Assembly (NCBI GenBank): GCA_963804045.1
Contig: CAWDOR010000021.1
Coordinates: 1-64,000 of the forward strand
Length of the DNA stretch: 64,000 nt
Direction of reading: 5' to 3'
DNA from: Rhodoblastus sp963804045
GTDB lineage: Bacteria; Pseudomonadota; Alphaproteobacteria; Rhizobiales; Beijerinckiaceae
Positions 41,258-50,299 of this stretch are shown one piece after another. The position numbers and the translations under genes are program-made. Under the pieces are notes generated by a model. It did not search any database. It was not told where the DNA came from and saw only the letters and a program-made list of their open reading frames with translations. Position 1 is the stretch's first letter. Every line of letters begins with the position of its first letter.

Positions 41258-43145
41258 ATGACCGCCGAAAACCCGAGCGACGCCCCGAAGGACACCCATG
41301 CCGAGGGCCTCGGCGTGCTGGCGCTGGGCGCGCTCGGCGTCGTCTATGGGGACATTGGCACCAGCCCGCTCTACACCATCAAGACCGCCATCGACTGGGC
41401 CGGCGGCAAGTTCGACGCCAGCGAGGCGCTGGGCATGCTCTCGCTGATCCTGTGGACGCTGACCATCATCACCTCGATCAAATATGTCGCGGTAATCATG
41501 CGCGCCGACAATGACGGCGAAGGCGGCATTTTGGCGCTGATGTCGCTGCTCGGCGTCAAGCATGGGCGCAAGCCGCTGATCATCGCCATGGGCATGCTCG
41601 GCGCGGCGCTCCTGTTCGGCGACGGCGCCATCACCCCGGCGATCTCCGTGCTCTCCGCGCTGGAGGGCCTGAAGACCGCGACCCCCGCGATCTCCCCCTA
41701 TGTGGTGGAGATGTCGCTGGTTGTGCTGGTCGGGCTGTTCTGCCTGCAACCCATGGGCACCGGACAAATATCCCGGTTGTTCGGGCCGATCATGACGATG
41801 TGGTTCGTCACCATAGGCGTGCTCGGCCTCATGGGCGTCGCGCGCCACCCCCATGTGCTCGTCGCCCTCAATCCCTGGGTCGGCCTGCATTATCTGTTCA
41901 GCCATGGCATGGCCGGCTTCCTGGTGCTTGGCGCGGTTTTCCTCTGCGCCACCGGCGCCGAGGCGCTTTACGCCGACATGGGCCATTTCGGCGCCAAACC
42001 AATCCGCCTCGCCTGGTTCACTCTGGTGTTTCCGGCGCTGCTTCTGTCCTATTCCGGCCAGACCGCGCTGCTCATCGACGGCGCCGTGCGCGCCGACGCC
42101 AATCCGTTTTACGAACTCTGCCCGCAGGCGCTGCAATTGCCGCTGATCCTGCTGGCCACCGCCGCCACGGTGATCGCCAGCCAGTCGATCATCACCGGCG
42201 CCTATTCCATGACCCGCCAGGCGATCCAGATCGGCCTGCTGCCGCGCATCCGCATCTCCCAGACCTCGGCGCTGAGCTATGGCCAGATCTATGTCGGCTT
42301 CGTCAATTGGGCGCTGATGGCCCTGACTCTTCTGCTCACCGTCACCTTCCGCTCCTCCGACAATCTCGCCGCCGCCTTCGGCGTCGCGGTGTCCTTGACC
42401 ATGCTGCTGACGAGCATTCTGATGTTCCACGCCATGCGCGAGGTGTGGAAATGGAGCCTGCCCTCGAGTCTTGGCGGTCGCCGGCCTGTTCGTCTGCGTC
42501 GACGCCTCCTTCGTCGCCGCCAATTTCGTCAAGTTCTTCGACGGCGGCTGGATTCCGATCCTGGCGGCGAGCCTGCTGTTCTTCGTCATGAGCTGCTGGG
42601 CCGAGGGCTATGCGGCGATGAAGGACGCGCTGGAGCGCGACACCTATCCGCTCGCCGATTTCATCCCCAAATTCCACGACAAGCCGCGCGTCGCCGGCAC
42701 CGCCGTCTATCTGACCAGCCGCACCGATGTCGTGCCCGTCGCGCTTTTGCACAATCTCAAGCACAACAAGGTGATCCACAGCCGCATCGCGCTGCTCAAC
42801 GTGACGACCTCCCAGGTCCCGCGCGTCGATGGCGAACACCGCATCGACACCAAGGAACTGCCGGACAATTTCCACGCGCTGATCGCCCGCTACGGTTTCA
42901 TGGAGCAGCCGGACATTCCCGCCGCGCTGACCACCGACAAGGGCGACTGCGCGCTGGACTTCAACCTGATGGACACCTCCTTTTTCGTCGGCCGCCTGAG
43001 CATCAGCCCGTCGGGCCCGTCGCGCTGGCACAGGCTGAAAATGGCCGTGTTCAAATTCCTGCACCGCAACGCCCTGCCTGCGACCGAGTTTTTCCGCATT
43101 CCCGCCGGGCGCGTGGTGGAGCTGGGCAGCCAGGTCGAGGTGTGA
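41258..43145 (+). pseudogene. kup: Potassium transporter Kup, frameshifted
   Basis: Joined length ~628 residues, normal for Kup. The first frame (41258 to ~42470) holds GALGVVYGDIGTSPLYT, MRADNDGEGGILALMSLLG, FGDGAITPAISVLSALEG and about ten membrane helices. It breaks at 42471 in AGTCTTGGCG, and the protein continues one frame over with LAVAGLFVCVDASFVAANFV, KFFDGGWIPI and the cytoplasmic domain ending VELGSQVEV. Removing one T restores the full protein. Kup imports K+ with protons. A core gene with just one extra T is more likely a sequence error than a loss. Confidence 0.9.
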
Positions 43146-43845
43146 GGATTTTTGCTTGTTTTGGCGCGCGAGGGACCGCGAGTCCCGCGCTGACAAGCCA
43201 ATTGCGGCAATTGTGGCAGGAGGTGAAAATCGTCGAATCCTTGAATACAGCTATTTTGGCGAAAGTTTGCTCACGTTATGTTTCGCGTGAAACACCCCCT
43301 TATGCCGCGCCAAAAGTCAAATAAATTACTGTTTAAACAATAACAACGCCAATCGCCCGCCCCGCCGGCGCCGAGCCTAAAGAACGTTTCCACCTCCAGC
43401 GCCAAGCCAACAACTTTGAAGTTGTCATACAAAAAAATGCGTTATTTTCGTCAAAAATTACATTTGTTCCGCGCAAAACACGCGTGTTTTCGCATGTTTT
43501 GCGCGATTGAATTTCAACCCAAGATAGATTTTCTCCGAAATTCAGAAAAAAACGTCACGACAAAAACCCCAAAACCATACCAGCCGCCGCAGCCGAAAAA
43601 AGAAATGTGGCAAACCGACGCTGTGATCCGAACTTCCCCTCCCCATCGCGCCGAGGCGTCGCCAGCAGAAGCTTGGCGCCCTTGGGCTATGACAGGAGTC
43701 GGCTCGAAGGCGACCTTCCTGATCTGGTCGACGACCGCCTCGTCACGAGCCATTAGCCGCCGTTCAAGCACAAAGAGGCCATTCGCCGCACCGATAAGGG
43801 CGAGGAAAACCTTGCGGAGATTGGACGCTGATATAACTTAACCGG
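43146..43845. other. 700-base intergenic region with a parS-like site
   Basis: Open frames at 43416-43841 (plus) and 43514-43771 (minus) look non-coding. Noted are a parS-like palindrome (43279-43294) and a 7-2-7 palindrome ACAACTT-TG-AAGTTGT (43410-43425). The part from 43400 to 43560 is AT-rich, and it leads into a low-GC gene pair, so this may be an old insertion boundary. Confidence 0.4.
43279..43294. promoter_or_regulatory. parS-like ParB binding site
   Basis: TGTTTCGCGTGAAACA differs from the chromosomal parS consensus TGTTTCACGTGAAACA at one central base. It is intergenic. A single site cannot prove function, but the 16-bp match is far beyond chance for one window. Confidence 0.6.
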
Positions 43846-44409
43846 ATGGACGATTTCGAGGCTGTAAGCATGAGGCCGACAGTACCAATTTTCCCTCAGT
43901 TGTCAGCCGGCTCGGTGGCCCAAGACTATTTAATTCGCGCGCGACAGTTCCAGTCAGCCGCCACCTTCCTCGCAGACTATGTAAATGGGCAAATTAACTG
44001 GCCAAGCTATGCCCTGTTATTTCATGCATGTGAACTCGTACTCAAAGCTTATTGTCTGACGTACGCGCCAGGGTGTCATTTTCCCAAGCATTCGCTAAGG
44101 AAATTGCACGAAATTGCCGAGCAACATGGGCTCGTTCTCCCCTCCAACATTGTCCCCGCCCTTGACGTATTGGAGGACATGCATGCGCAACATTGGGCGC
44201 GTTATCCGGATAATCGTACAGGCCGAGTCCAAGATGTTTCGGTGATCGTCGGCGAGGTTGTGCAAACGCTTATAGACGCGGTCTCTGAACTCGTCGAGGA
44301 CGCGGCCGAAATCATGACGGCGGCCGTCGCCACGCGACCTATCGATTTGTTGCGTTTTGTCAGCATTGAAAATGAACAGTTCCTTGTCTTGAGTTTCCAA
44401 CGAGTTTGA
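43846..44409 (+). CDS. HEPN-like domain protein
   Basis: 187 residues from 43846; an ATG at 43870 preceded by GAGG is equally possible. Helical throughout with the HEPN-type core: DYLIRARQFQSAATFLADYV, then SYALLFHACELVLKAYCLTY, PKHSLRKLHEIAEQHGL and HAQHWARYPDNR. HEPN proteins are RNases or nucleotidyltransferase partners in toxin-antitoxin and defence systems. The canonical R-x4-6-H is not obvious, so it may be a non-catalytic member. GC is lower than in the flanks. A second unknown gene follows after 21 bases. Confidence 0.5.
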   Translation: MDDFEAVSMRPTVPIFPQLSAGSVAQDYLIRARQFQSAATFLADYVNGQINWPSYALLFHACELVLKAYCLTYAPGCHFPKHSLRKLHEIAEQHGLVLPSNIVPALDVLEDMHAQHWARYPDNRTGRVQDVSVIVGEVVQTLIDAVSELVEDAAEIMTAAVATRPIDLLRFVSIENEQFLVLSFQRV

Positions 44410-44430
44410 GATGGACGTGGAGGCGCTCAC

Positions 44431-44862
44431 ATGTCGAATTATCCACTATCGATTGTACAAGCGACTTGGGTTGCAACGTATCGCAAGGTCCTTGCGGCAA
44501 CAGGCAATGAAGGCGACGCTATATTTGAGGCCGAACGCGCAGTACGGCGAGCACATGGATCGTCCGCGACGACACAATTGTACAATATAAATATACTTGT
44601 GGACCATTTTAATGGAAAACTCAGCGCCGACGATCCTGCTGTCCATCGAGAATTTCAGTTACTTAGACAGCAAGCTGAAGTTGACTGGATTGAGATGTGC
44701 TCTGGTAAACCCACGCAAGCGACTCCAGAAAACATTGCAGACGATTACATCGCCAACGCCAAGTTAACCGCCAAGTCACAACTCGTACTGAAAAAACTTA
44801 AATTAATTGCAATACTTGCGATCGTGGTGGTTGGCATATTAATTTACGGTTTAAGAAAATAA
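44431..44862 (+). CDS. Tail-anchored hypothetical protein
   Basis: 143 residues; the ATG has GGAGG upstream (in GACGTGGAGGCGCTCAC). Residues 1-115 are soluble and mostly helical (YPLSIVQATWVATYRKVLAA, AIFEAERAVRRAHG), and the C-terminus is one membrane helix, KLKLIAILAIVVVGILIYGL, with positive residues on both sides. It would sit in the inner membrane with the body in the cytoplasm. Codon use is AT-rich, like the HEPN-like gene just upstream; the two look like a co-transferred pair. Family not recognised. Confidence 0.6.
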   Translation: MSNYPLSIVQATWVATYRKVLAATGNEGDAIFEAERAVRRAHGSSATTQLYNINILVDHFNGKLSADDPAVHREFQLLRQQAEVDWIEMCSGKPTQATPENIADDYIANAKLTAKSQLVLKKLKLIAILAIVVVGILIYGLRK

Positions 44863-45002
44863 GGAGAGCAAACGTTTTTTCCTGCCAATGCGGTGTCGCA
44901 CATTGCACGACAAACTGCCGCTGTTTGGCACCAACCCGCCTTTGCCTCTGGCGCTCGCGGCCTTCCGCTTCCCGCCGTAACCCGTCATCGTTGACACCAC
45001 CC

Positions 45003-45836
45003 CTACGAAATCTTCCCGGCCCTCCCCAGCGGCGCGCCCATTTCGGCGGAAATCGCGCGCGCCGCCTCCAGCACCATCTGGCCCAATTGCGCCACCCTGT
45101 CCTCGTCGATGCGCGCCAGCGGGCCGGACACCGACACCGCCGCTATGGCGTCGCCGGTCTCGTCGAAAACCGGCGCGGCGACGCAGCGCAGGCCCACGGC
45201 GTGCTCCTCGTCATCCACGGCGAAACCCTGGGCCCGGACTTTTTCCAACTCGGCGCGCAAGGCCGCGGGCGTGGTGAGCGTCTTGGCGGTCAGGCGCGGC
45301 ATGCCCTCCTTGTGCAGGATTTTGGCAATGGCCTTCTCCGAGTTTTTCGAGAAAATCGCCTTGCCCACGGCGGAGGCGTGCATGGGCGCGCGCGAGCCGG
45401 GACGCGCCAGCGCGCGCATCATCTGCCGGCATTCGACCTGGGCGAGATAGACCGCCTCGCCGCTGTCCTCGACCGCGAGATTGACGGTCTCGCCGCTCTC
45501 CTCCATCAGCCGGCGCATATGCGGCCGGGCCAGCGCCGCGAGGCTGCGGGTTTTGACAAAGGCGCAGCCGGCGACAAAGGCCTGCACGCCCACGCACCAG
45601 AGGCGCCGCTCGTGATTGAAGCGGACGAAACGCTCCTGTTCCAGCGTCAGCAGCAGCCGATGCGCGGTGGACAAGGGCAGGCCCACCTGCTGCGCCAGAT
45701 CGGTCAGGCTCGCGCCATCCTCGGGGCTCTCGGCGATGCGGTTGAGCAGCGACAGCGCCCGCACCAGCGATCGCACCTGATCCGACCCGGACTTTTTCGC
45801 CCCCGTTTTGGTTTTGACCGCCCCGCGCCGCGCCAT
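45003..45836 (-). CDS. IclR family transcriptional regulator
   Basis: 277 residues from the ATG at 45836, which has GGGGGGAGGC upstream. The N-terminal winged helix (~22-85) reads SLVRALSLLNRIAESPEDGA, then LTDLAQQVGLPLSTAHRLL. The effector domain (~100-270) has MHASAVGKAIF, HAVGLRCVAAPVFDETGDAI and AAVSVSGPLARI. IclR proteins with this context sense glyoxylate or related C2/C3 acids. It is divergent from the glycerate kinase and glcDEF-glcB genes, which it most likely controls. Confidence 0.88.
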   Translation of the reverse strand: MARRGAVKTKTGAKKSGSDQVRSLVRALSLLNRIAESPEDGASLTDLAQQVGLPLSTAHRLLLTLEQERFVRFNHERRLWCVGVQAFVAGCAFVKTRSLAALARPHMRRLMEESGETVNLAVEDSGEAVYLAQVECRQMMRALARPGSRAPMHASAVGKAIFSKNSEKAIAKILHKEGMPRLTAKTLTTPAALRAELEKVRAQGFAVDDEEHAVGLRCVAAPVFDETGDAIAAVSVSGPLARIDEDRVAQLGQMVLEAARAISAEMGAPLGRAGKIS

Positions 45837-45977
45837 AGCCGCCTCCCCCCGTTCCGAATCCAGTTTAGCCCGCATCGCCCAAGGCCGTCATGGCCGGGCG
45901 CCGCCCACGCCGGCCCGGAGTGCGGCAAAGAAGCGGATAAGCAATAGACTGCATCCAGTTCTGCCCCGTCGAGGCGC

Positions 45978-46018
45978 TGTCCCGGCGTGGATACCCGGGA
46001 CAAGCCCGGGCGTCACGG
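45978..46018. repeat. REP-like palindromic element
   Basis: CCCGGG-ACAAG-CCCGGG (45994-46010) in the context TGGATACCCGGGACAAG and GCGTCACGGCGG, a sequence type dispersed in many Rhizobiales genomes. CCGTCATGGCCGGGC at 45886-45900 is a related half in the other orientation. Confidence 0.55.
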
Positions 46019-46192
46019 CGGCAATGATCCCGACCCCGCCCTGCGGCAATTTTCGTCAGCCCTGCGAATCCGGGCCTTTCCCGCACAATTTCCACGATAC
46101 GGGATTTTGCGCGCGCCGTCGCGCCCCCAGCCGGAAACGCCCCCATATATAAACCATGCACTTCCTTGTTTATGCTGAAGTAAAACGCCTTT

Positions 46193-46207
46193 TTCCGCAT
46201 TGTGGAA
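46193..46207. promoter_or_regulatory. Candidate IclR operator
   Basis: TTCCGCATTGTGGAA is a near-palindrome (TTCC-n-CA-n-TG-n-GGAA), similar to IclR-family sites. It lies about 120 bases before the glycerate kinase start. Confidence 0.45.
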
Positions 46208-46324
46208 GTCCTCTCGATTTTAACGCCCGTTGCGGGCATGAAGGCGTTCCATGCGGGGACGGGCGCGAACCCCGCTGCTATAATGTGGCGACAGAGCCGA
46301 AACGGCCGTCGGGGAGGAAGCGAA

Positions 46325-47602
46325 ATGGACGCGCGGGTCTTGTTGCGGCACATGTTCGACGCGGCGGTCGCCGCCGCCATGCCCGACAGGGTTTTGCCGG
46401 CGCATCTGCCGGCGCCGCCCGCCGGGCGCACGGTGGTGGTCGGCGCCGGCAAGGCCGCCGCCGCCATGGCCCGCGCCGTGGAGCGGAACTGGCCCGAGGA
46501 CAAGCCGCTCTCCGGCCTGGTCGTCACCCGCTATGGCTATGCCGGCGAAAAGCTTGGGCGCATCGAAGTGGTCGAGGCCGCCCATCCCGTGCCCGACGCC
46601 GCCGGCGAACAGGCGGCGCGGCGCATTCTCGAACTGGCGCGCGGCTTGGGCCCCGACGATCTGCTGCTTTGCCTGATTTCCGGCGGCGGCTCGGCGCTGC
46701 TGTCGCTGCCCGCGCCCGGCGTCGCCGCCGCCGACAAGCAGGAGATCAACCGCGCTTTGCTGCGCAGCGGCGCCAATATCGCCGAGATGAATTGCGTGAG
46801 AAAGCATCTCTCGGCGATCAAGGCGGGGCGCCTCGCTTCCGCCGCCGCGCCGGCCAGAGTCGTTTCGCTGCTGATTTCCGACGTCCCCGGCGACGATGTC
46901 TCGGTGATCGCCTCGGGCCCCACCGTCCCCGACGCCTCCACGCTGGCCGAGGCCCGCGACGTGCTGGCGCGCTACGCCATCGACCCGCCCGCCGCGATCC
47001 GCGCCGCGCTGGACAATCCCGCCAATGAAACGCCCAAGCCCGGCGACCCCATTTTCGCGCAAAACAGCGTCACGCTGATCGCCACGCCGCAAGCCTCGCT
47101 GGAGGCGGCGGCGCATGTGGCGCGCGCGGCCGGCGTCGCGCCGCTGATCCTCGGCGATTCCCTCGAAGGCGAGGCCCGCGAGGTCGGCCGCCTCATGGCC
47201 GGCATGGCGCGGCAGGTCGCGGTCCACAACCAGCCGGCCGCCGCGCCTTGCGTGCTGATTTCCGGCGGCGAAACCACGGTGACCCTGCGCGGCAAGGGAC
47301 GGGGCGGCCGCAATGTCGAATTTTTATTGGCGCTGGCGCTCGGCCTCGACGGACTGCCCGGCGTTTACGCGCTGGCCGGCGACACCGACGGCGTCGATGG
47401 CGCCGAGGACATAGCCGGCGCGATTGCCGCCCCCGACACGATTTTGCGCGCGAAGAAATTGGGACTCGATGCGCGAAAAAGTCTCGACGCCAATGACGGC
47501 CACGGTTTTTTCTCCGCGCTGGGCAATTCCGTCATCACCGGCCCGACCTTCACCAATGTCAATGACTTCAGGGCGATTCTGATCGAGGGCGCGCAACAAT
47601 GA
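46325..47602 (+). CDS. gckA: Glycerate 2-kinase (MOFRL/GckA/TtuD family)
   Basis: 425 residues from the ATG at 46325, preceded by GGGGAGGAAGCGAA. The DUF4147 N-terminal domain has VVVGAGKAAAAMARAVE, CLISGGGSALLSLP and NCVRKHLSAIKAGRLA; the MOFRL C-terminal domain has CVLISGGETTVTLRGKGRGG, RNVEFLLAL and LAGDTDGVDG. It phosphorylates D-glycerate to 2-phosphoglycerate, feeding glyoxylate-derived carbon into central metabolism (serine cycle or glycerate pathway). Its stop overlaps glcD by four bases, so it is the first gene of the operon. Confidence 0.92.
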   Translation: MDARVLLRHMFDAAVAAAMPDRVLPAHLPAPPAGRTVVVGAGKAAAAMARAVERNWPEDKPLSGLVVTRYGYAGEKLGRIEVVEAAHPVPDAAGEQAARRILELARGLGPDDLLLCLISGGGSALLSLPAPGVAAADKQEINRALLRSGANIAEMNCVRKHLSAIKAGRLASAAAPARVVSLLISDVPGDDVSVIASGPTVPDASTLAEARDVLARYAIDPPAAIRAALDNPANETPKPGDPIFAQNSVTLIATPQASLEAAAHVARAAGVAPLILGDSLEGEAREVGRLMAGMARQVAVHNQPAAAPCVLISGGETTVTLRGKGRGGRNVEFLLALALGLDGLPGVYALAGDTDGVDGAEDIAGAIAAPDTILRAKKLGLDARKSLDANDGHGFFSALGNSVITGPTFTNVNDFRAILIEGAQQ

Positions 47603-49089
47603 TCCTGATGCCCGAACCCGATGCGGCGGTGCTTTCGCGCCGCGCCGAAATCGTCGCGGCGCTGCGGAAAATCGTGCCCGGCGAAGGCGTGATCGACTCG
47701 GAGAACGAGCGCCGCGCCTATGAATGCGACGCGCTCACCGCCTACCGCCAATTGCCCATGGTGGTCGTCCTGCCGGAGACCACGGCGCAGGTGGTGGAGG
47801 TGCTGCGCTATTGCAGCCGGAACAACATCAAAGTGGTGCCGCGCGGCGCCGGCACCTCGCTGTCTGGCGGGGCGCTGCCGCTGGCCGATGCGGTGCTGCT
47901 GGGCATGGGCCGGTTCAAGCGCATCCTCGAAATCGACGTCGAAAACCGCTGCGTCGTCGCGCAGCCGGGCGTCACCAATCTCGCCATTTCCCAGGCCGTG
48001 CAGCCGCAGGGGCTCTATTACGCCCCCGATCCCTCCAGCCAGATCGCCTGCACCATAGGCGGCAATGTCGCGGAAAATTCCGGCGGCGTGCATTGCCTGA
48101 AATATGGCCTGACCACCAACAACGTGCTCGGCGTCGAATTCGTAACGATAGACGGCGAGTTGATCCGCCTCGGCGGCAAGCATTTCGACGCCGGCGGCTA
48201 CGACCTGCTTGGCGTGCTGGTCGGCTCGGAAGGCCTGCTCGGCGTGGTCACCGAGGTCACCGTGCGCGTCCTGCCGACGCCGCCCGGCGCCCGCGCCCTG
48301 CTGATCGGCTTTCCCACCGTGGAGGGCGCCGGCGATTGCGTCGCCGCGGTGATCGGCGCCGGCATCATCCCCGGCGGCATGGAGATCATGGACCGCCTCG
48401 CGCTCGAAGCCGCCGAAGCCTTCGTCCACGCCGGCTATCCGCTCGACGCCGAGGCCTTGCTCATTTGCGAGCTCGACGGCTGCGCGGCGGAGGTCGATCA
48501 TCTCATCGCCACGGTGGAAAAAATCGCGCTTGAGCATGGCGCCACAAGCTGCCGCGCCAGCCAGTCGGAGGAGGAGCGGCTGCTGTTCTGGGCGGGACGC
48601 AAGGCGGCCTTTCCCGCCGTCGGCCGTCTCTCGCCGGATTACATGTGCATGGACGGCACGATCCCGCGCAAGCAAATCGGCGCGGTGCTGCTGCGCATGA
48701 AGCAGATGGAGGTCAAGCATGGGCTGCGCGTCGCCAATGTCTTCCATGCCGGCGACGGCAATCTCCATCCGCTCATCCTTTATGACGCCAACCAGCCCGG
48801 CGAATTGCAGCGCGCCGAGGATTTCGGCCATGACATTTTGCGGCTCTGCGTCGAGGTCGGCGGCGTGCTGACCGGCGAGCATGGCGTCGGCGTGGAAAAG
48901 CGCGACCTGATGGACGCCATGTTCAACGAGGTCGACCTCAACCAGCAGCAAAGGCTCAAATGCGCCTTCAACTCGACCAGCCTGCTCAATCCGGGAAAGG
49001 TCTTCCCGCAATTGTGCCGCTGCGCCGAACTGGGCCGCGTCCATGTCCATGGGGGACAGTTGCGTTTCCCCGACCTGCCGCGATTCTGA
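47599..49089 (+). CDS. glcD: Glycolate oxidase, FAD subunit GlcD
   Basis: 496 residues, normal for GlcD. The FAD-binding PCMH domain (~45-230) has VVVLPETTAQVVEVLRYCSR, VVPRGAGTSLSGGALPLADA, QIACTIGGNVAENSGGVHCL and GSEGLLGVVTEVTVRVLP. The C-terminal cap has FHAGDGNLHPLI and GEHGVGVEKRDLM. It oxidises glycolate to glyoxylate together with GlcE and GlcF, passing electrons to the quinone pool. Coupled to the glycerate kinase upstream; glcE follows after 12 bases. Confidence 0.95.
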   Translation: MILMPEPDAAVLSRRAEIVAALRKIVPGEGVIDSENERRAYECDALTAYRQLPMVVVLPETTAQVVEVLRYCSRNNIKVVPRGAGTSLSGGALPLADAVLLGMGRFKRILEIDVENRCVVAQPGVTNLAISQAVQPQGLYYAPDPSSQIACTIGGNVAENSGGVHCLKYGLTTNNVLGVEFVTIDGELIRLGGKHFDAGGYDLLGVLVGSEGLLGVVTEVTVRVLPTPPGARALLIGFPTVEGAGDCVAAVIGAGIIPGGMEIMDRLALEAAEAFVHAGYPLDAEALLICELDGCAAEVDHLIATVEKIALEHGATSCRASQSEEERLLFWAGRKAAFPAVGRLSPDYMCMDGTIPRKQIGAVLLRMKQMEVKHGLRVANVFHAGDGNLHPLILYDANQPGELQRAEDFGHDILRLCVEVGGVLTGEHGVGVEKRDLMDAMFNEVDLNQQQRLKCAFNSTSLLNPGKVFPQLCRCAELGRVHVHGGQLRFPDLPRF

Positions 49090-49101
49090 GGGGTTTTGGC
49101 C

Positions 49102-50299
49102 ATGCTTGCGCCCTCGGACGAAAAACAACTTGCCGACATCGTCGCGGAGGCCGCCGCCGAAAAGCGAAGCCTGGAAATTGTCGCCGGCGGCAGCAAGCGC
49201 GCTTTTGGCCGCCCGGTGAAAGCCGACGCGCTTCTGGACCTGTCGCAGCTCTCCGGCATCGTCGGCTACGAACCCGCCGAACTCATCCTCACCGCCCGCC
49301 CGGCGACGCCGCTCGCCGCGATCCGCGACGCCCTCCGCGAAAAAGGCCAGATGCTAGCCTTCGAGCCGCCGCTGTGGCGCGGGCTTTTCCAGACCGATGC
49401 GGAGCCGACCTTGGGCGGCGCGCTCGCCTGCAATCTCTCGGGCCCGCGCCGCGCGCGCGCCGGCGCCGCGCGCGATTTCATCCTCGGCTTTTCCGCGGTG
49501 AACGGAAGGGGCGAGCTGTTCAAGGCCGGCGGCAAGGTGGTGAAAAACGTCACCGGATTCGATCTGAGCAAATTAATGGTCGGCGCCTTCGGCACGCTCT
49601 CGGTTTTCACCGAAGTCACTCTCAAGGTGATGCCCGCGCCCGAAAACCAATGCACGATCTTGCTTCCAGCCCTGGCCGACGAACGCGCCGTAAAAATCAT
49701 GGCGCAGGCCCTGAACACGCCCTTCGAGGTCTCCGGCGTCGCCCATCTGCCCGAGGCTGTGGCGCGGCGCGGCGCGGTCGTGAGCGAAGCGGGCGCGGTC
49801 ACCGCGATCAGAACTCGAAGGCCCCGCGCCCTCGGTCGGTTTTCGCGCCGAACAGATCGAAAAGCTGTTTGGCGGCGGCGCGCGGCTGGAGGGCGCGACA
49901 TCAGCCCAATTCTGGGAGGAAATCGGCGAGGTCCGGCCGCTGCTGGCGCCGGGCGCGACGCTGGTCTGGCGGCTCTGCCCGACGCCCAGCCGCGCCGCCG
50001 CCCTGATCGAGACGATCAAGGCGCGACTACCCTCGGCGGAAGTCTTTTATGATTGGGGCGGCGGCCTTGTTTGGCTGAGTTTCGACGCGCAAGAGGCCGA
50101 CGCCGGTTTTGTCCGCGCGGCGTTGAACGCGCATGGCGGCGGTCACGCGACTCTGGTGGTCGCGCCCGAAAATTTGCGCGAAAGGACAGAAATATTCGAG
50201 CCGCTCGATCCCGCGCTCGCCGCCCTGGCCGCGCGGGTCAAACAAATGTTCGATCCGCTCGGCCTGTTCAACCCCGGCCGCCTGCGCGGGGCGCCTGAC
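49102..50299 (+). pseudogene. glcE: Glycolate oxidase subunit GlcE, frameshifted and running into glcF
   Basis: Start at 49102 (MLAPSDEKQL) after GAGGGG. The first frame covers ~237 residues (LEIVAGGSKRAFGRP, GGALACNLSGPRRARAGAAR, KVVKNVTGFDLSKLMVGAFG) to AVTAIR. It breaks in AGAACTC at 49810-49816 and continues one frame over with LEGPAPSVGFRAEQIEKLFG to GLFNPGRLRGAPD at ~50299. One surplus A explains it. The downstream frame has no stop before the glcF ATG, so with the A removed GlcE and GlcF would be one 824-residue chain. A missing G in GGGG at 50288-50291 would instead restore a TGA at 50296. GlcE is the second FAD-domain subunit of glycolate oxidase. Confidence 0.85.

Larger units (their letters stand above)
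45837..46324. promoter_or_regulatory. Divergent control region of the glyoxylate block
   Basis: 488 bases between the IclR gene and glycerate kinase. It holds a REP-like palindrome (45978-46018) and a candidate IclR operator (46193-46207). No coding sequence supported. Confidence 0.5.

Noticed and set aside
43416..43841. Open frame of 141 codons in the gap after kup
   Set aside because: No ribosome site or recognisable domain, changing base composition, and low-complexity Ser/Arg-rich end.
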